Positions 33,691-45,989 are shown, counted from the first letter of the stretch. The stretch: 64,000 nt of DNA from Rhododendron vialii (GCF_030253575.1 NC_080557.1:37854001-37918000), one strand, 5' to 3'. The notes: generated by a model from the sequence alone, not told the origin. A program made the numbers and translations.

Positions 33691-34579
33691 CTTCACACTT
33701 TGTTGAGTGGTCTAATTATGCGAGGGGGAATGGATTAGAGCAGAATTAAGAAAAAGTGATCATTTTTCTGTATGTTTTCATTCAGCGAAAGGAACGAGTA
33801 TAAAAGAGAGTCGAAGTATTCGAATTTTTGAAATTACGTGGGGAACTCATTCGATAAAAATTTCTTGTAGTTTAAGCGAAGTTTTCTGCTACTTAAAACA
33901 ATCACAGATGCGGCAAACGAGGCCTTATTATCACGGCATGGCTCTCGGCCAAGCCATACTGTGATGATTTTTAAGTATTGACGACAACCAAGCTACTATA
34001 AGTTTGCATGAAATTCACTTCTTTGCGGAAATTGTTTTCGAGAATTTGATGACGCCTTTTTGATCACCTAAACAATGAGTTATGGTTTGAAACATTTCTA
34101 GCAAAGTAAGTTTCGAAAATTGTCAACCAACCACTGAACCAAGTTATTGAAAATTTACAAGCGAGTCTGAAAAGTGCATCCAATATAGCCTTGGCCCCTG
34201 TATGGATTTTGATGCGAAACGTGGTGGTTTCTGGTCTTTTCTTGTTTTAGCTTTTATGTAACTCTAGCTATGTTGAGACTGTGGTCTCAGTACTCTAATT
34301 CTTATGTTACTGAGGCCTCAAGGCTTTTCTTTGTTCTTGCTGTGTGTTCTAACTTTTAAATGCTAGTATTAGTTTTTTGTAGCAAGAGTCTCTCAGGTTG
34401 CGACAATCTCGGAAAATTTGGTCTGTTTGGTTCTATATTGAGAATCAGATTTGCTAAACTTTCCAGATCCTGTTCTTGGAGATATAAGATTTGATTCGTT
34501 TTCTGGGGCACATATATAACAACTTGTTCTATGTCTCCTTATCTGTTATCTGTGTCTGCCTTCAGTCTAGGATTCGCCA

Positions 34580-35700
34580 ATGGATTCCCACGAGGGAAAC
34601 AGTGCGGGAAATGGCGTAGGAAATGGTGCATCAGAGTCTTTGCCACCGCCCCCTCCTGTTCCACCGAATGTTGAGCAGGAGCAGGATCTTGAACCTGCTA
34701 AGAAAAAAGTGGTGCGCGTCCCTATAGTGAGACGTGGTTTGGGAACTAAGGGGAATAAGATTCCTATACTGACGAATCACTTTAAAGTAAATGTCACAAA
34801 CGTTAATGGTGACTTCTTCCCTTACAGTGTATGTTTTCTGTACTTAAAACTTTCTGAAATTTGATAGAACCTCTGCTACCCGTATCACTCATTTGTGTTA
34901 TAATAATTCATTTCTCTGAAACAGGTTGCACTTTTTTTATGAAGATGGGCGCCCAGTAGACGGAAAGGGCATTGGTAGGAAGGTCCTCGACAGAGTTCAT
35001 GAGAATTATGACACAGAGCTCGCCGGGAAAGACTTCGCATACGATGTCGAGAAAAGTTTGTTTACATTGGGTCCTCTTCCTAGGAACAAGCTAGAATTCA
35101 CAAATGTGCTTGAGGATGTCGTGTCCAACAGGTATGGCGAGAAGATGAGTCAATACTGCAGTAACAACATTTACCTCTTTTCTGGATATGTTGACACTTG
35201 CTTATTTTACGCATTTGTATTTCCAGGAACAACGGTAATCGAAGCCCTGGAAGCCCCAACGATGGCCGGAAAAGGCAACGGAGGCAATACAATTCTAAGA
35301 CGTTTAAGGTAGAGATCAGCTTTGCAGCCAAAATCCCAATGCAGTCAAATTGCCAATGCACTTCGGGGTCAAGAAACAGAGAACTCTCAAGAAGCCCTGA
35401 GAGTTGTGGACATCATTTTGAGACAACATGCATCGAAGCAGTAATTCATCTTCAAATCCTTGAAAAATTTTGCTCGGCTTTGGATATTCATTTAACTTAA
35501 CATGGCATGTTTGCAAGGGCTGCCTCCTAGCTTGTTCGCCAAGTCATTTTTGCACAATGACCCGAAGAATTTCGTAGATGTTGGAGGTGGCGTTCTGGGC
35601 TAGCTGCAGGGGCTTCCAATCTAGTTTCCGGATTACGCAGGGTGGATTAATGTCTCTAAACATAGGTACATTTGGACATCAATCACATTCTATGCTCTCA
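34580..35700 (+). pseudogene. Truncated AGO4-like Argonaute fragment, copy A
   Basis: 5' part of an AGO4-clade Argonaute (RNA-directed DNA methylation effector family). Exon 1 (34580-34828) encodes an MDSHEGNS start, a poly-Pro stretch and VVRVPIVRRGLGTKGNKIPI, then the start of the N domain. The next exon (from 34925) continues DGRPVDGKGIGRKVLDRVHE but has seven T residues where the conserved frame needs six, shifting it. A third exon from about 35227 carries an extra A near 35345 (second frameshift), and the segment after 35520 has further shifts. PAZ, MID and PIWI domains are absent. The leader looks gene-like, so a truncated transcript is possible. It is followed by the YceD-like gene on the opposite strand. 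Confidence 0.85.
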
Positions 35701-36358
35701 TTCTTTGGGTGAGATGTTGTATCATGGTATAGTTTCCGGATTACGCAAGGTGGTTTTATTTTTTAAATACTTATTTTTCGTTTTACGAGACAGATCATTC
35801 TTTCACAATACATTTCTTTTAATTCGTAAAATAAGTACTTACTTTAGTTAGTGGAACACGCCTCAGTCTTGTGATACTCCACATTTGAGAAACTTCGCAT
35901 TGTTTTGCAGCTTAGTGGATTCAGACTTTTAACTGAAAATTTCGACCCAAAATGAGAAATCTGTCAGTTCCAACTCTCTCTCTCTTTAGAGATTGAGATG
36001 AGAAATTTGTGAGTTCCTCTTACCTGGAGATTGAAGTGAAGAGGAAAGGACAATATATTGCTCGACGCTAAGCCTTCAACACCCCCCCACCCCAGTCTTT
36101 CTACCAGCTCCTCGCAATCCTCAAAGAAGGGGAAGAAAAATCTCATTATATGAATAAGCATTACAAATACGTTTACCGAAAAAATTGGACTCCAGTAACA
36201 TACAACACTTTTTATCGCTCCAGAAGGGGCTAAGAAACAGCAGTTCAAACAAGCGGCATACTCATGCACGGGTAAAAAAAAAAGTATGCCACATTCTTCA
36301 TGTTATGTTGCAACAAGAGAGAACAAAATTTCTCAATGTTTTGACAAACTGCCTTGAA

Positions 36359-39153
36359 CTAGAATTCATTTTGCTGCATTCTCTCTCTCAACCCTCTGAG
36401 AGGTCGATTACCTTTCACTCTCGTCTTCTGCTGACTACAATTACAAGCACTAGTGTTGAGATTGCAACCACATTTGAGACACAAACCTTTACACTTGGGA
36501 TCACATATTGCATCGATGACTATCTCTAGATGCAATATGTCTCTTATATGCTTTGAAATGTCAATTGATTTTTCTCCGGGTGGAAAATGGAGCCGATCTT
36601 CCCAATCAATTGAAGCGTCATCACAGTATTCTTCAACTTCTCCACTTCGAGAAGTTCTGAACATGTCTTCATCAAATATCACTCCCATGTCAATAGTCTC
36701 AGGTTCTTCAACTGGTTCTTCGGTTAGTAAAAGTGAGAAATCACGGAATATGGTCTCTGCGGTTGGCTCGGCACACCTGCAACAGAAACCGCAAAATCAA
36801 AACATCAATGCAGCTTGAAAATTAGGTAAAGAATCACTAAAAGGAATTTACAGTGCTGTAAGGGATCTCAAAAGCAGACCAATCCGGATTTTATGCTTCA
36901 AATCAAGATTGTGATCTTGCATTGTTGGCAAAGTTGGGGATGGCAATGAAAATATATAATGCAAAAACAGAATATAGAAGATCCAACCTCACCCCTAGAA
37001 TACTGTCCTAGTCCAGGTTAAAAGACCAGGCATATATTCTTGTATCAATATCACAAGAAATGAGGAGGTAAAATTTCAACAATACAGTTTGGCAAAGAAG
37101 ATTTCCAACTTGGAATTTATATATGGAAAATCCCATGATAAAGTACAACAATCTTTTCACATCAATCTGGACATTACCAAAAATAACTACTCATCAGTTA
37201 AAAGCAGCATCAGAGTCTAGGCATTGATGGAACCTGATATCTATGTCATAATAATTCTTTTCCCTGAAACAGGTTGCACTTTTTTTTATGAAGATGGGCG
37301 CCCAGTAGACAGAAAGGGCATTGGTAGAAAGGTCCTCGACAGAGTTCATGAGACTTACGACACAGAGCTAACTGGGAAAGACTTCGCGTATGATGGTGAG
37401 AAAAGTTTGTTTACGCTGGGTCCTCTTCCTAGAAACAAGCTAGAATTCACAATTGTGCTTGAGGATGTCGTGTCCAACAGCTATGGCGAGAAGAGCTTGT
37501 TTAGTACTCTTTCCATGTTGGTACTGTATCTTTTCTGGATATTTTGACACTTAGTCTATGCATTTGTATTTCCAGGAACAATGGTAACCGAAGCCCTGGA
37601 AGCCCCAACGATGACTGAAAAAGGCAATGGAGACCATACAATTCTAAGACGTTTAAGGTGGAGATTAGCTTTGCAGCCAAAATCCCAATGCAGTCAATTG
37701 CCAATGCACTTCGGGGTCAAGAATTAGAGAACTCTCAAGAAGTCCTGAGAGTTGTGGACATCATTTTGAGACAACATGCATCAAAGAAGTAATTCATCTT
37801 CGTATCCTTGAAAATTTTGCACGGCTTTGGATATTTATTTAACTTAACGTGGCACATTGCAGGGGCTGCCTCCTTGTTCGCCAGTCATTTTTTAACAATG
37901 ACCCAACGAATTTTGTAGATGTCGGAGGTGGCGTTCTGGGCTGCAGGGGTTTCACTCTAGTTTCCGGACTATGCAGGGTGTATTGTCTCTAAACAGAGGT
38001 ACATTTGGACTATGCTCAATCTTGTCCAAATATGTTATTGCATCACCAATCTTACCTTTTTGACTTTCAGATGTTTCTACAACCATGATAATTCACCCTG
38101 GGTCGGTTGTGGATTTTCTTATTGCAAACCAGAATGTGAAGGACCCCTTCCAAATTGATTGGGCGAAGGTAGCAATATTTCGCCTACTGTTGTTAATGTG
38201 GTATTGACTCATCTTCTTCATATAATTTATGTTTATGGGGAAGGACATGGGAAGTCCAAGCAACCAAATGCAACTGACGGATACCCGTATAAACCAAGAT
38301 CCACTTTCATTGGTCAAAGACCACCAAAAGTCCCACAACTTAAATAATCACAAAAAAGAGTCAAAATTGAAAATACAATATACTCCATGGATCTACCAAG
38401 GGTTAAAAGAAAACTAAGTTACAGCAAAGTGAGCAGACAAACTGCCAGGAAGAACCAAATATAAGTTGCATGGACACCACTTTGTGTGTGTGTGTGTGGT
38501 GATTTTTTATTTTTTTTGCTCAGCAAGTGTGGTGGTGATTTTTCTATTATTTTTCTTCTTCTTTTGTACTTCAAAATTGGGCTTGAGTGTTAAGCAGATA
38601 GAACAATAGATTACCTATTGCATAAGAGGGTGATAACTGTCCGTACAATCCCGTCAAGCCTCAATTTCTGCCTTTTCCTTGTTACATCAACTGATATTAG
38701 AACAGGCGTTCCAAGTGGAAAATCCTTCACAGCTTTTGTGACTCGTAATCCCATCACAGAAGCCCGAGATCTTGAAACTTCAGTTGAAATTTTTGCTAGC
38801 CCCAGTCTCTCTAAGGTCGTGCAGTACTCCACATGTGAGACTGAAGCATTTCTCTGATACACAACTGCACCTTCCCATGGTGATCCCTCCTTATCTTCAT
38901 CATCTTCTTGCATTGGGTCCCACCAATTGTCAATGAACACATCATCGGAGTTCATACATTCTGTGGCTACAAACCTTAAAGTGTTGGGAGGTTTGTTTTT
39001 CAAAATTATCTGGGTACTGTTGCAAAAAGAAGAGAGTCCTTGTCGAGTATTGCGGTGAGCACATGCGAAGTTTAGGTTGGAAGGAGAACTGCTTTTCAAA
39101 CGGCGAGTATGGAAAGAGAGAATTGTAGGCGATGAAGGCAATATGAGTGACAT
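36359..39153 (-). CDS. DUF177 / YceD-like protein, chloroplast
   Basis: Plant homologue of bacterial YceD (DUF177), a family needed for 23S rRNA accumulation; plant members are predicted plastid proteins. Two minus-strand exons, 39153-38615 and 36776-36359, join in frame (AG|G) to 318 residues. The N-terminus (MSLILPSSPTILSFHTRRLK and a following Ser-rich stretch) looks like a transit peptide. The middle segment with WDPMQEDDEDKEGSPW leads into the conserved domain. The C-terminal Cys-rich motif CDPKCKGLCLKCGCNLN is the family hallmark, probably metal-binding. The single intron (36777-38614) contains a decayed AGO4-like fragment on the opposite strand. No disabling change in the coding exons was seen. 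The DUF177 assignment is strong; the rRNA role is by homology. Confidence 0.9.
37217..38170 (+). pseudogene. AGO4-like Argonaute fragment, copy B, in intron
   Basis: A second copy of the Argonaute fragment lies inside the intron of the YceD-like gene, antisense to it. It lacks exon 1 but extends further 3' than copy A: the last exon (from about 38071) encodes TTMIIHPGSVVDFLIANQN and DPFQIDWAK, the start of the PAZ region. Lesions include eight T residues in place of six at the exon 2 start, a TGA stop where copy A has CGG (near 37616), and a lost C near 37955. The homologous parts of A and B are very similar, which suggests a fairly recent duplication. Confidence 0.85.
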
Positions 39154-40824
39154 TATACAGTTTGGAATAACTCCAAAGAACTGAAATAGACGAGGTCCAA
39201 CAAATCCTCAAATCAATGTAAAGACTTCCCAGTTCAAGCAACTTGCATGCTCATAAAAATCATTCACAGGAATTCTCTATCCACCTCACCTGCAACATGC
39301 AAGTGGCCATATTCAGCTTTAGAGGGGAAAAGTCTAAAAATAGACATGAATACTAAATTAATATCAAGTTCTGAAGCAGCAGACCTTGCTCCAACAAACC
39401 CTGTTTTGTGCATGACTTAGAGAATGTGCACACAATTTTTGTTTTTGTGTGTGCGTATTTAACATTGTGCAATCAAAGCTTATAAATTATAGAGAAATAA
39501 AGACCATAGAATCACATGAAACATAATCAATGTCAATTGTTGCCTTTGTTCTTGTGCTATACTTCACAAAAGTGCTCCTAAAGGCCAACACTGTTAATCA
39601 ATACACAAACAGAAAAATCATCAAAATTAAACAAAACCTACAAGAACTCAAACACTTGTATAACTAACACATAAAGCTGAGCTTCGTACCATCGCCTTAA
39701 TGTTTCTCAAGTTTTACATTCTTTGATGGTCAAAACAGACTTTCTTCACTCTAAAAGTTTGGGTCACAGGTAATACTTGGATTACCAACGCGATATCTAA
39801 GCACCAACAAGAATTACCTGATTATACAAATTTCCAAACACTACAAACATAATGCTGTGGCTGCATGTGTCTCAATTTTTACGAAAGCAAATCAGAACGA
39901 CAATCTGGAAACAAGGACAAACACCTGAATTTAATAGAAATCCCGTTCAGCTATATGATCTGGAATGGTTTAAATGTTTGCTTCTCATTGCCAAATGCCC
40001 AACCCTACTACCAACATCTTAAAAAAACAATGACTGGTATAGTCTCGTGAAGAAGAACTTACAATGTCACTGTTTATACTCCAAATTTCGAACCTCATCC
40101 ATCTAGACAATCTATCAACAAGTACAGTCGATATTGCTTTGATGGAACTACGGATCCACGCCTAATTATTTTTTTTGAAGAACCAGACAAAATTAAGGTT
40201 GGGAAAAGTGCATTGAAGGCTTGTAAAGAAATCTGGAAAGGCACATTAAAACGTGAGAAAATTGTATTAAGGCTCCAAACTTTTGTCAGTAATTGCACCT
40301 TAACATTAGCGTAACTGATTACACGAAACCTGAGTAGGCTCATACCTTCCCAGCCATAATCAGAGTTCTCCATCTATCCTAGTATTTGTCCCCTTCAAGC
40401 AACTACATCCAGACGGTATTACTTAGTACTTACTTTTAGTGATATTTCGTTTCAGTTGGGATCAATCGATCATCTCGACAAAAGGAACCAGAAAATAATA
40501 AACATATGGACCCTAATTCAAAAAGATAGATAAGATACTAAAAGCAAAAATGACAAAAAAGACTGCTGTTTCAAACTTTTGGCAAAAAAAAAAAAAACTT
40601 TTTTGTCTTCTGTTAACATTTTTGGTGCATTTGGGCATAGGTTTTTGCCATCATCTATGAACACCGAAAATTCAGAAAAGACCAAAATTAATCCAAAAAT
40701 TCAACGTGAATTCCACACAAATTCAGGGGAAAAAAAAAACCCAAGAACACCGAAACGCAGGTTACGAATTGTACCTTGTTTTCTTGCAACGCGTTGCTTG
40801 CCCATTAGGTTCAACTATCTGAAC

Positions 40825-40868
<44 letters not shown>

Positions 40869-42400
40869 TGAGTCATATGACTACAGATAGAGATAGAAGA
40901 GCTCAGCAGAAGCGAGGCATACAGAAAGAAAGAGATTAAAAAAAGAAGATAAAAGAACGCGTTTCGGTCCATCAATTATGCACAATTTCGCTTTATACCC
41001 TGAACTTATGATTGCAACAGTGAAACCCTTGTGATTTTGGTTAATTACATCAGAGATAAGGGGTGTTTCCGGTAGTGAATAAGTTGTTGATGGATTTGTG
41101 AGCATAGTTACAGTAACAAAAAAAAATTTGTGACAATTTTTTTGTTAGTGGAAGCAAGATAGTAAAATGTGTTAAATTTTTGGGTAATGTTCTCGGTGAC
41201 TCGTTCCAGATTTTCAAAAAAGTACTTAAAAAATAAAGACCTATTTTTAAACTTAAAAATAATAGGTTTATAAAAATAATTTTTAAAATTTTTTTTGCAA
41301 GGTTTGATAGATCTTATCAAAATTTATCAAACAAAATCCATATTGCATATTTTTTAATTTTAGTAAGTCAATTATTTTTAAGCTTAAAAATTACAAATAA
41401 CTACTTATTTTTTAAGTGGGCAATTCAGAACACACCCAATTAGGCAAGAGAGTTACTTTTTGAGCTGGTTCTTCGATCAGAGAAATTCAGAAGAGCCATC
41501 ATCTATGAATTGGCTTATGCTTGGCACATCTAAAAAATTTGAGTTGATTTATTTGATTTTCAGCCTTCTATTTTAAAAAAAAAAGAAAAGCATTGGACTA
41601 AAAACTTTTATGGTTGATAAAAATAAATGCAACTCAATCATGCATTCGTCATAATCTAGTTGATATAATTTTTAACGTGGTTGATATTCACAGCGGGCAC
41701 TTAACAAAAAATCGAACTTCCTCTCACATTCCAATATCATCTCTTAAAAAAATTATCAAATTTAGTGCTGAATCACAAATCCCATTAAAAGTAACAAAAA
41801 TATTACCCCGATTCGGCTGTTCCTATGCATAGCACAGGTCCCGCGCTTGTTAAATAGTACAGTGTTATCGTTTTTCTTGAACATGAGTTCTGGAAACGAT
41901 TATGCAGCCCGTTATTTGTGGGCTCATGTGGAAGATTGTTGAAATTGTTGATTTTTTTAAAACTTGTTGAGAATATCAAGCATGTCAAAATCTATTAATC
42001 ATATGAGAAATTTTTTTTTACAGAGGCTCTGTAAACAAGATTTTCATGGAGGTCAATAATCTCATCTATTCAAAAGTGTTTTAAGCGGTTTAAATTTTAA
42101 ATAATCTATTCATGCAAATAGCTTAAATAGTTAAATTATTCGCGTGAATAAATTATTTAAAATCTGAACCGTCGATTACAGAAAGAAACGGTGAAATGGA
42201 GCACTGCAGAAACCTTTTTTATGGAGCCTATAAAAAGGCAACCTCAAATCATATTCAGATCATCGAGTGCATTGGACTTGGCAAGTCTTGTATAGTTAGA
42301 AGATCCTCCTTTTGCTCCTTAATTCTCTCCTTCCTTAGGAGTAATTCTTCCTCTCTCACCATTCTTGAAATCTTTCCACCATTCCCTCCCAAAACACACA

Positions 42401-42435
<35 letters not shown>
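39154..42435. other. Divergent promoter region, YceD-like and Hyccin-like
   Basis: Long intergenic stretch between two divergent genes. It contains a GA microsatellite at about 40829-40866 and a possible Tourist-like MITE at about 41060-41440, whose ends (ggggtgtttccggtag and the inverse of aattcagaacacaccc) are imperfect inverses. I see no coding exon with family support. Confidence 0.5.
40829..40866. repeat. GA microsatellite
   Basis: A pure (GA)n run of nearly 40 bp in the intergenic region, about 1.7 kb upstream of the YceD-like start codon. Confidence 0.95.
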
Positions 42436-42580
42436 ATGGACGCCAATGGACTCGGCACTTCGCAAGTGTTGTATGGTAGAACTGTAGAAGATCCTCCTTT
42501 TGCTCCTTAATTCTCTCCTTAGGAGTAATTCTACCTCTCTAAGACTATCCATTCTTGAAAAATCTCTCTCTCTCTCTCAT
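42265..42580 (+). repeat. Duplicated leader of the Hyccin-like gene
   Basis: The phrase agatcctccttttgctcctt occurs at 42301 and again at 42488, each followed by aattctctcctt..aggagtaattct and attcttgaaa. Both copies run into a CT-rich tract and a start-like ctctcATGGAC (42436) or catATGGACA (42581). The unit is therefore a tandem duplication of about 150-180 bp that includes the start-codon context. Confidence 0.8.
42436..42510 (+). CDS. Upstream ORF in the Hyccin-like leader, 24 aa
   Basis: An ATG in the first leader copy opens a 24-codon frame (MDANGLGTSQVLYGRTVEDP then PFAP) that stops at 42510, 70 bases before the main ATG and in a different frame. It arose from the duplicated start-codon region. 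If included in the mRNA it would act as an upstream ORF. Expression is not known. Confidence 0.4.
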   Translation: MDANGLGTSQVLYGRTVEDPPFAP

Positions 42581-44396
42581 ATGGACACCACCCTAGACCC
42601 GCCCTCCACCTCCGAACCCACCACTCCCACCCCCTCCCCCACCACCACCCATGAAGACCTAAACTCCCTCAAAAAAGCCCAACTCTGCCTCCACTCCCTA
42701 TCTCAAATCCTCCCCCCCAACACCACATCCCTCCCCCCTTCCCTCCTCTCCTCCAACAACCCCCCCTTCTCTCTCCTCCACTCTCCTTCTCTCTCCTCCG
42801 AAATCTCCTCCCTCCTTCGCCACCCCTCCTCCGGCTCCCCCGACAACCACCTCTGCCGCTGGCTCTACGAAACCTTCCACTCCTCCGACCCCACCCTCCA
42901 ACTCCTCGTCCTTCGCTTCGTCCCCACCCTCGCGGGCCTCTACCTCTCCCGCGCCGTCAACCCCCGTAAACCCCCCCTCGCCGGCTTCGAGGCCGTCCTC
43001 TTGGCCCTCTACGCCCACGAGACCGCCAACCGTAACGGCCAGTCCGTCACGGTCTGCATCCCGGACCTTTCTCACTCCAGCATTTACCACGAATCCACCG
43101 CCGCTGCGGCGAGGAAGGAAGGTGGCGGGGCGACGGAGCTGAATCTGACGGTGGTGTCGGGGAGTTTGGAGCCGCATGGGACGGTGAGGTCGACGAGGAG
43201 GGGGAGGATCGTTGGGGTGGCGTTGGAGTTGTATTACAGTAAGATTTGTCAGATGCCGGTGGATTCCAAGGTCGAGTTCTGCGATTTCTGTACGGTTTGG
43301 GCTGGGCAAGATGGCGATATGTATAAAGATGGCGCAGAGGCTGACAATGGTATGGATGAATTTGTTGTTTGAATTTTCTTTCACACGTTTAGTTGTTGGT
43401 GATTTTAGTTTCCAACTAAATTTTGTAAAAGGATGGCTATGCATCAAGAATAGGGTCGGCCGCTCGGCACCCGTTTTGCGGTAATATCCAAAGTTATCAA
43501 TCTCATACGGGGCAAACATACTGTTTTCTCTACTGAATTTGGTACGTACCAGTACCGGTATATATCTCGGTACCATTTTAGATTGACCGTAATATATATT
43601 TTACGTACTTTTAATATATGTAAAACAAAAACAAAAAACTCAGTAGAGGTAGAAAATAAACTCTAACACTTTGATAGACCTTAAAATCAGTCCTAATAAC
43701 AAATTAAGATGATTATTATATTATAGCTAGACTCCAATTTTATTTAATTATCTTATAGTAATTCGCAAAAGAAAAAATAGACATTTTTTTTCATACCAAC
43801 CGAGATTCCAGTACAAATTTGGTATTGTCCGGTACAGACCGGTATTTGAGGTGGTACAGAACACCTACTTGTGTTTGTTTGTCAATCATGCTCCAATGCA
43901 CTTCGATTTACTTGTTGCATCTTGAACCGTTGTAATATCTTGTATCGTAAGACAACAACCGGTCCTGCCTGGTTCTCATGATTCATGCATTTCGCTTGCT
44001 TCTTCTTCTTTTTTCTAAATCTTGTGTGTGCAATTCCACAACACAGAATCAGCTGATCAACAGAGTGAACCCTCGGACGAAGGAATCAAGGAAGAAAGTG
44101 GGGGAAAGGAGGAGGGGAGGATCCCTCTGCCATGGGAGCTTCTGCAACCATCTCTGAGGATTCTGGGACACTGCTTAATGGGTCCCAACATCAACAAGGA
44201 GGACAAAGCACTGCACGAAGCTGCTTTTGGTGCATGCAGGAGTCTGTATGCTCGGTCAATGCATGATGTCAACCCAAAAGCCATTTTGGCAACTGGGAGC
44301 CTTCTCAGGCTCGGGAAGATGGCCATGGATTCATCAAATGATAATGATGGTTTCGATCCAACCGAGTTGCCGCAGGATAATGTTCTCACCCTCTAA
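42581..44396 (+). CDS. Hyccin/FAM126-like protein, PI4K complex subunit
   Basis: Plant Hyccin (FAM126) family protein, a regulatory subunit of the plasma-membrane PI4K-alpha complex that makes phosphatidylinositol 4-phosphate. Two exons, 42581-43349 and 44047-44396, join in frame (g|aa) to 372 residues. A Pro/Ser/Thr-rich N-terminus precedes the helical Hyccin core: LCRWLYETFHSSDPTLQLLV, then PPLAGFEAVLLALYAHE and RRGRIVGVALELYYSKIC. The second exon has IPLPWELLQPSLRILGHCL and EAAFGACRSLYARSMHDVNP, all family-typical. The ATG at 42581 is preferred because upstream in-frame codons derive from the CT-rich leader. Exon 1 is very C-rich in codon third positions. The intron contains a short repeat near 43480-43870. 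A SINE lies just after the stop. Confidence 0.9.
43480..43870. repeat. Repeat in the Hyccin-like intron
   Basis: Words of the type ggtaccagtaccggta and their inverses recur at both sides of this block (near 43545-43575 and 43825-43855), with an AT-rich middle. Similar ccggtacc words occur near 47110-47215 and 59200-59240, so this is probably a dispersed transposon-derived sequence. Confidence 0.45.
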
Positions 44397-44433
44397 AGCT
44401 CCATCAACCTTCGTTGTTTCCTCAATCTTGAGA

Positions 44434-44560
44434 TGTTAGACCGCGTGGTCAAAGTCTGAGACTTGGAAATTTGCTCCCTCTTAGGTTTCGGGTTCGAAAC
44501 TTCTTGGGTGCTATAAACCCTTAACCAAGATGGTTGCAATGTTCTCGTATTTAACTCACA
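44434..44560 (+). mobile_element. tRNA-derived SINE after the Hyccin-like gene
   Basis: A pol III promoter is visible: an A-box-like cgtggtcaaagtctgagac near 44443 and a B box gggttcgaaac near 44489. It starts about 40 bp past the Hyccin-like stop codon and so would lie in the 3' UTR. The 3' end and target duplication were not resolved. Confidence 0.55.
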
Positions 44561-45437
44561 CGGAGCCACTTATCTTTTCTATATATGTGGTTAATAGTTT
44601 ATATAACTATTAGGAACCACATTTTTTTATCGAGTCGGGGTCCTAACTTTCCAGTTATGCGACCAGTAATGGTCTTTCATCCACTAGGAGCCACTTATGT
44701 TTTTGTCTTATATTATATAGAAACCCACATTGAGTCACGATATTTTATAATTGAAGCAAATTCATTGAATAACTCGTAACCGAATTGAACACAGAGATAA
44801 TCTTCTATTGCAATGGGTTTTATCTATCAATATGTAACATCTAATCAATGATATAACATCTTGGTATAAAGCTAAACCAAGATAATTTAGAGAGGGCAAC
44901 TATTTCATAGTACTCTTGCCTCCGAAAGCAAGAACAGTTGACAGACACAGCAACCATTTAATTTTTGGTAAGAGAGGTGCAACTTGTTTGTTTCCATCGA
45001 CCTGTAAACTTGAATTAATCTGACTTTACCGTGATTGGGTAGAGCAGAGCCTGAGTTACTTCACCATAGCACCATCTTCAGCAACAAATACATTGTCAAT
45101 ATGAACCAAAATAAAAGAATAAAAGAATCATAATATGTCGTAGGGCAACCAAATAGTTTTGCAAAACTCCATAGGTAAGATGAAAAACTCACAACTCGTT
45201 TTGCATTTAGAGCTCTAAAAGCACCATCCATGCAGTTTGCACAAACTTCACGACAAAGTATACTTGATCGAGGTTAGAATTCACACGGTGCATCAAAGTC
45301 TTGTTGATTGTTGGAACAAGAATAATAATACGCCACTTCATTGCTTAGCTCATTCCCTTGATCCAAATTGAATTCTAACTTCATGCATAGTTTTTTGAAA
45401 AATATGATTTCTCTTGGTTACAATTTAGTAGTCAACA
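44561..45437. other. Intergenic, nothing recognised
   Basis: AT-rich non-coding DNA with no domain-bearing frame, repeat ends or RNA gene that I can support. Confidence 0.5.
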
Positions 45438-45720
45438 TTGCTTGCTCCTTGGTACTATAGCGATCAATGGCTTGATGAGGACCCTAATCGAGTTCCCCCA
45501 CATAAAGATGTTGAGGTTGCTCAAGAAAGAATGAAATGCATGAAGAAATATTTTCCTAATTTGGCAAATCACTCAAGGGCTAATATGGAATTTGCCAACT
45601 TCTCAAGTAAGTCGGAAGAGTTTGGAGAGAGTGATGATATTCATGATTAGTATGAAATGGAACCTAAAAGTTGGTGGGTAACTTATAGTGCAAATGCCCT
45701 TTTGCATACATTAATCTAAG
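45438..45720 (+). pseudogene. hAT transposase C-terminal fragment
   Basis: The open frame at 45438-45650 (WYYSDQWLDEDPNRVPPHKD and onward) and its continuation past an in-frame TAG (EMEPKSWWVTYSANA) resemble the C-terminal dimerisation region of plant hAT/DUF659 transposases, which has an M-P-x-x-WW-x-x-Y motif. Upstream catalytic parts are missing and a stop interrupts the frame, so this is a remnant. Confidence 0.5.
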
Positions 45721-45989
45721 ACATTTAATCTAATTATGGCATCTTTCAAACTCTTTGATAGAAATTTAACCTCAATGTAGATCTTTTTTTATAAAAGAAA
45801 GAACCATGCTTTGATTGTATTTTGTCTTACTTTTCTTCTCATAACAAAAGGAACATAAAGCCTTAATGTAATATGTCCCAGTTGAGAGACTTGAAATTTT
45901 GCATCTTAATTTTTTTTAAATATAAGCATAATTTGTTGGTGTTATTAGGTGTATCTACTTCTTAATTATATTTTAATTTAATTATTATC

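Larger units (their letters stand above)
32622..34579. other. Intergenic region with two MITEs
   Basis: This interval holds the divergent upstream region of PAG1 (minus strand) and the leader of the truncated Argonaute fragment (plus strand). Apart from the two MITE-like blocks listed next, no gene is supported. 33700-34560 shows nothing beyond AT-rich sequence and a leader-like stretch close to 34560. Confidence 0.55.

Noticed and set aside
34580..35700. Functional small Argonaute gene
   Set aside because: Frameshifts and loss of the PAZ, MID and PIWI regions make it a fragment.
8774..35700. A small-RNA gene cluster of SERRATE with AGO4-like sequences
   Set aside because: They are 15 kb apart with unrelated genes between, and the Argonaute parts are pseudogenes; co-location looks like chance.
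42698..43576. 292-codon minus-strand frame
   Set aside because: It is the antisense shadow of the C-rich first exon of the Hyccin-like gene, with low-complexity Gly/Val/Glu content.
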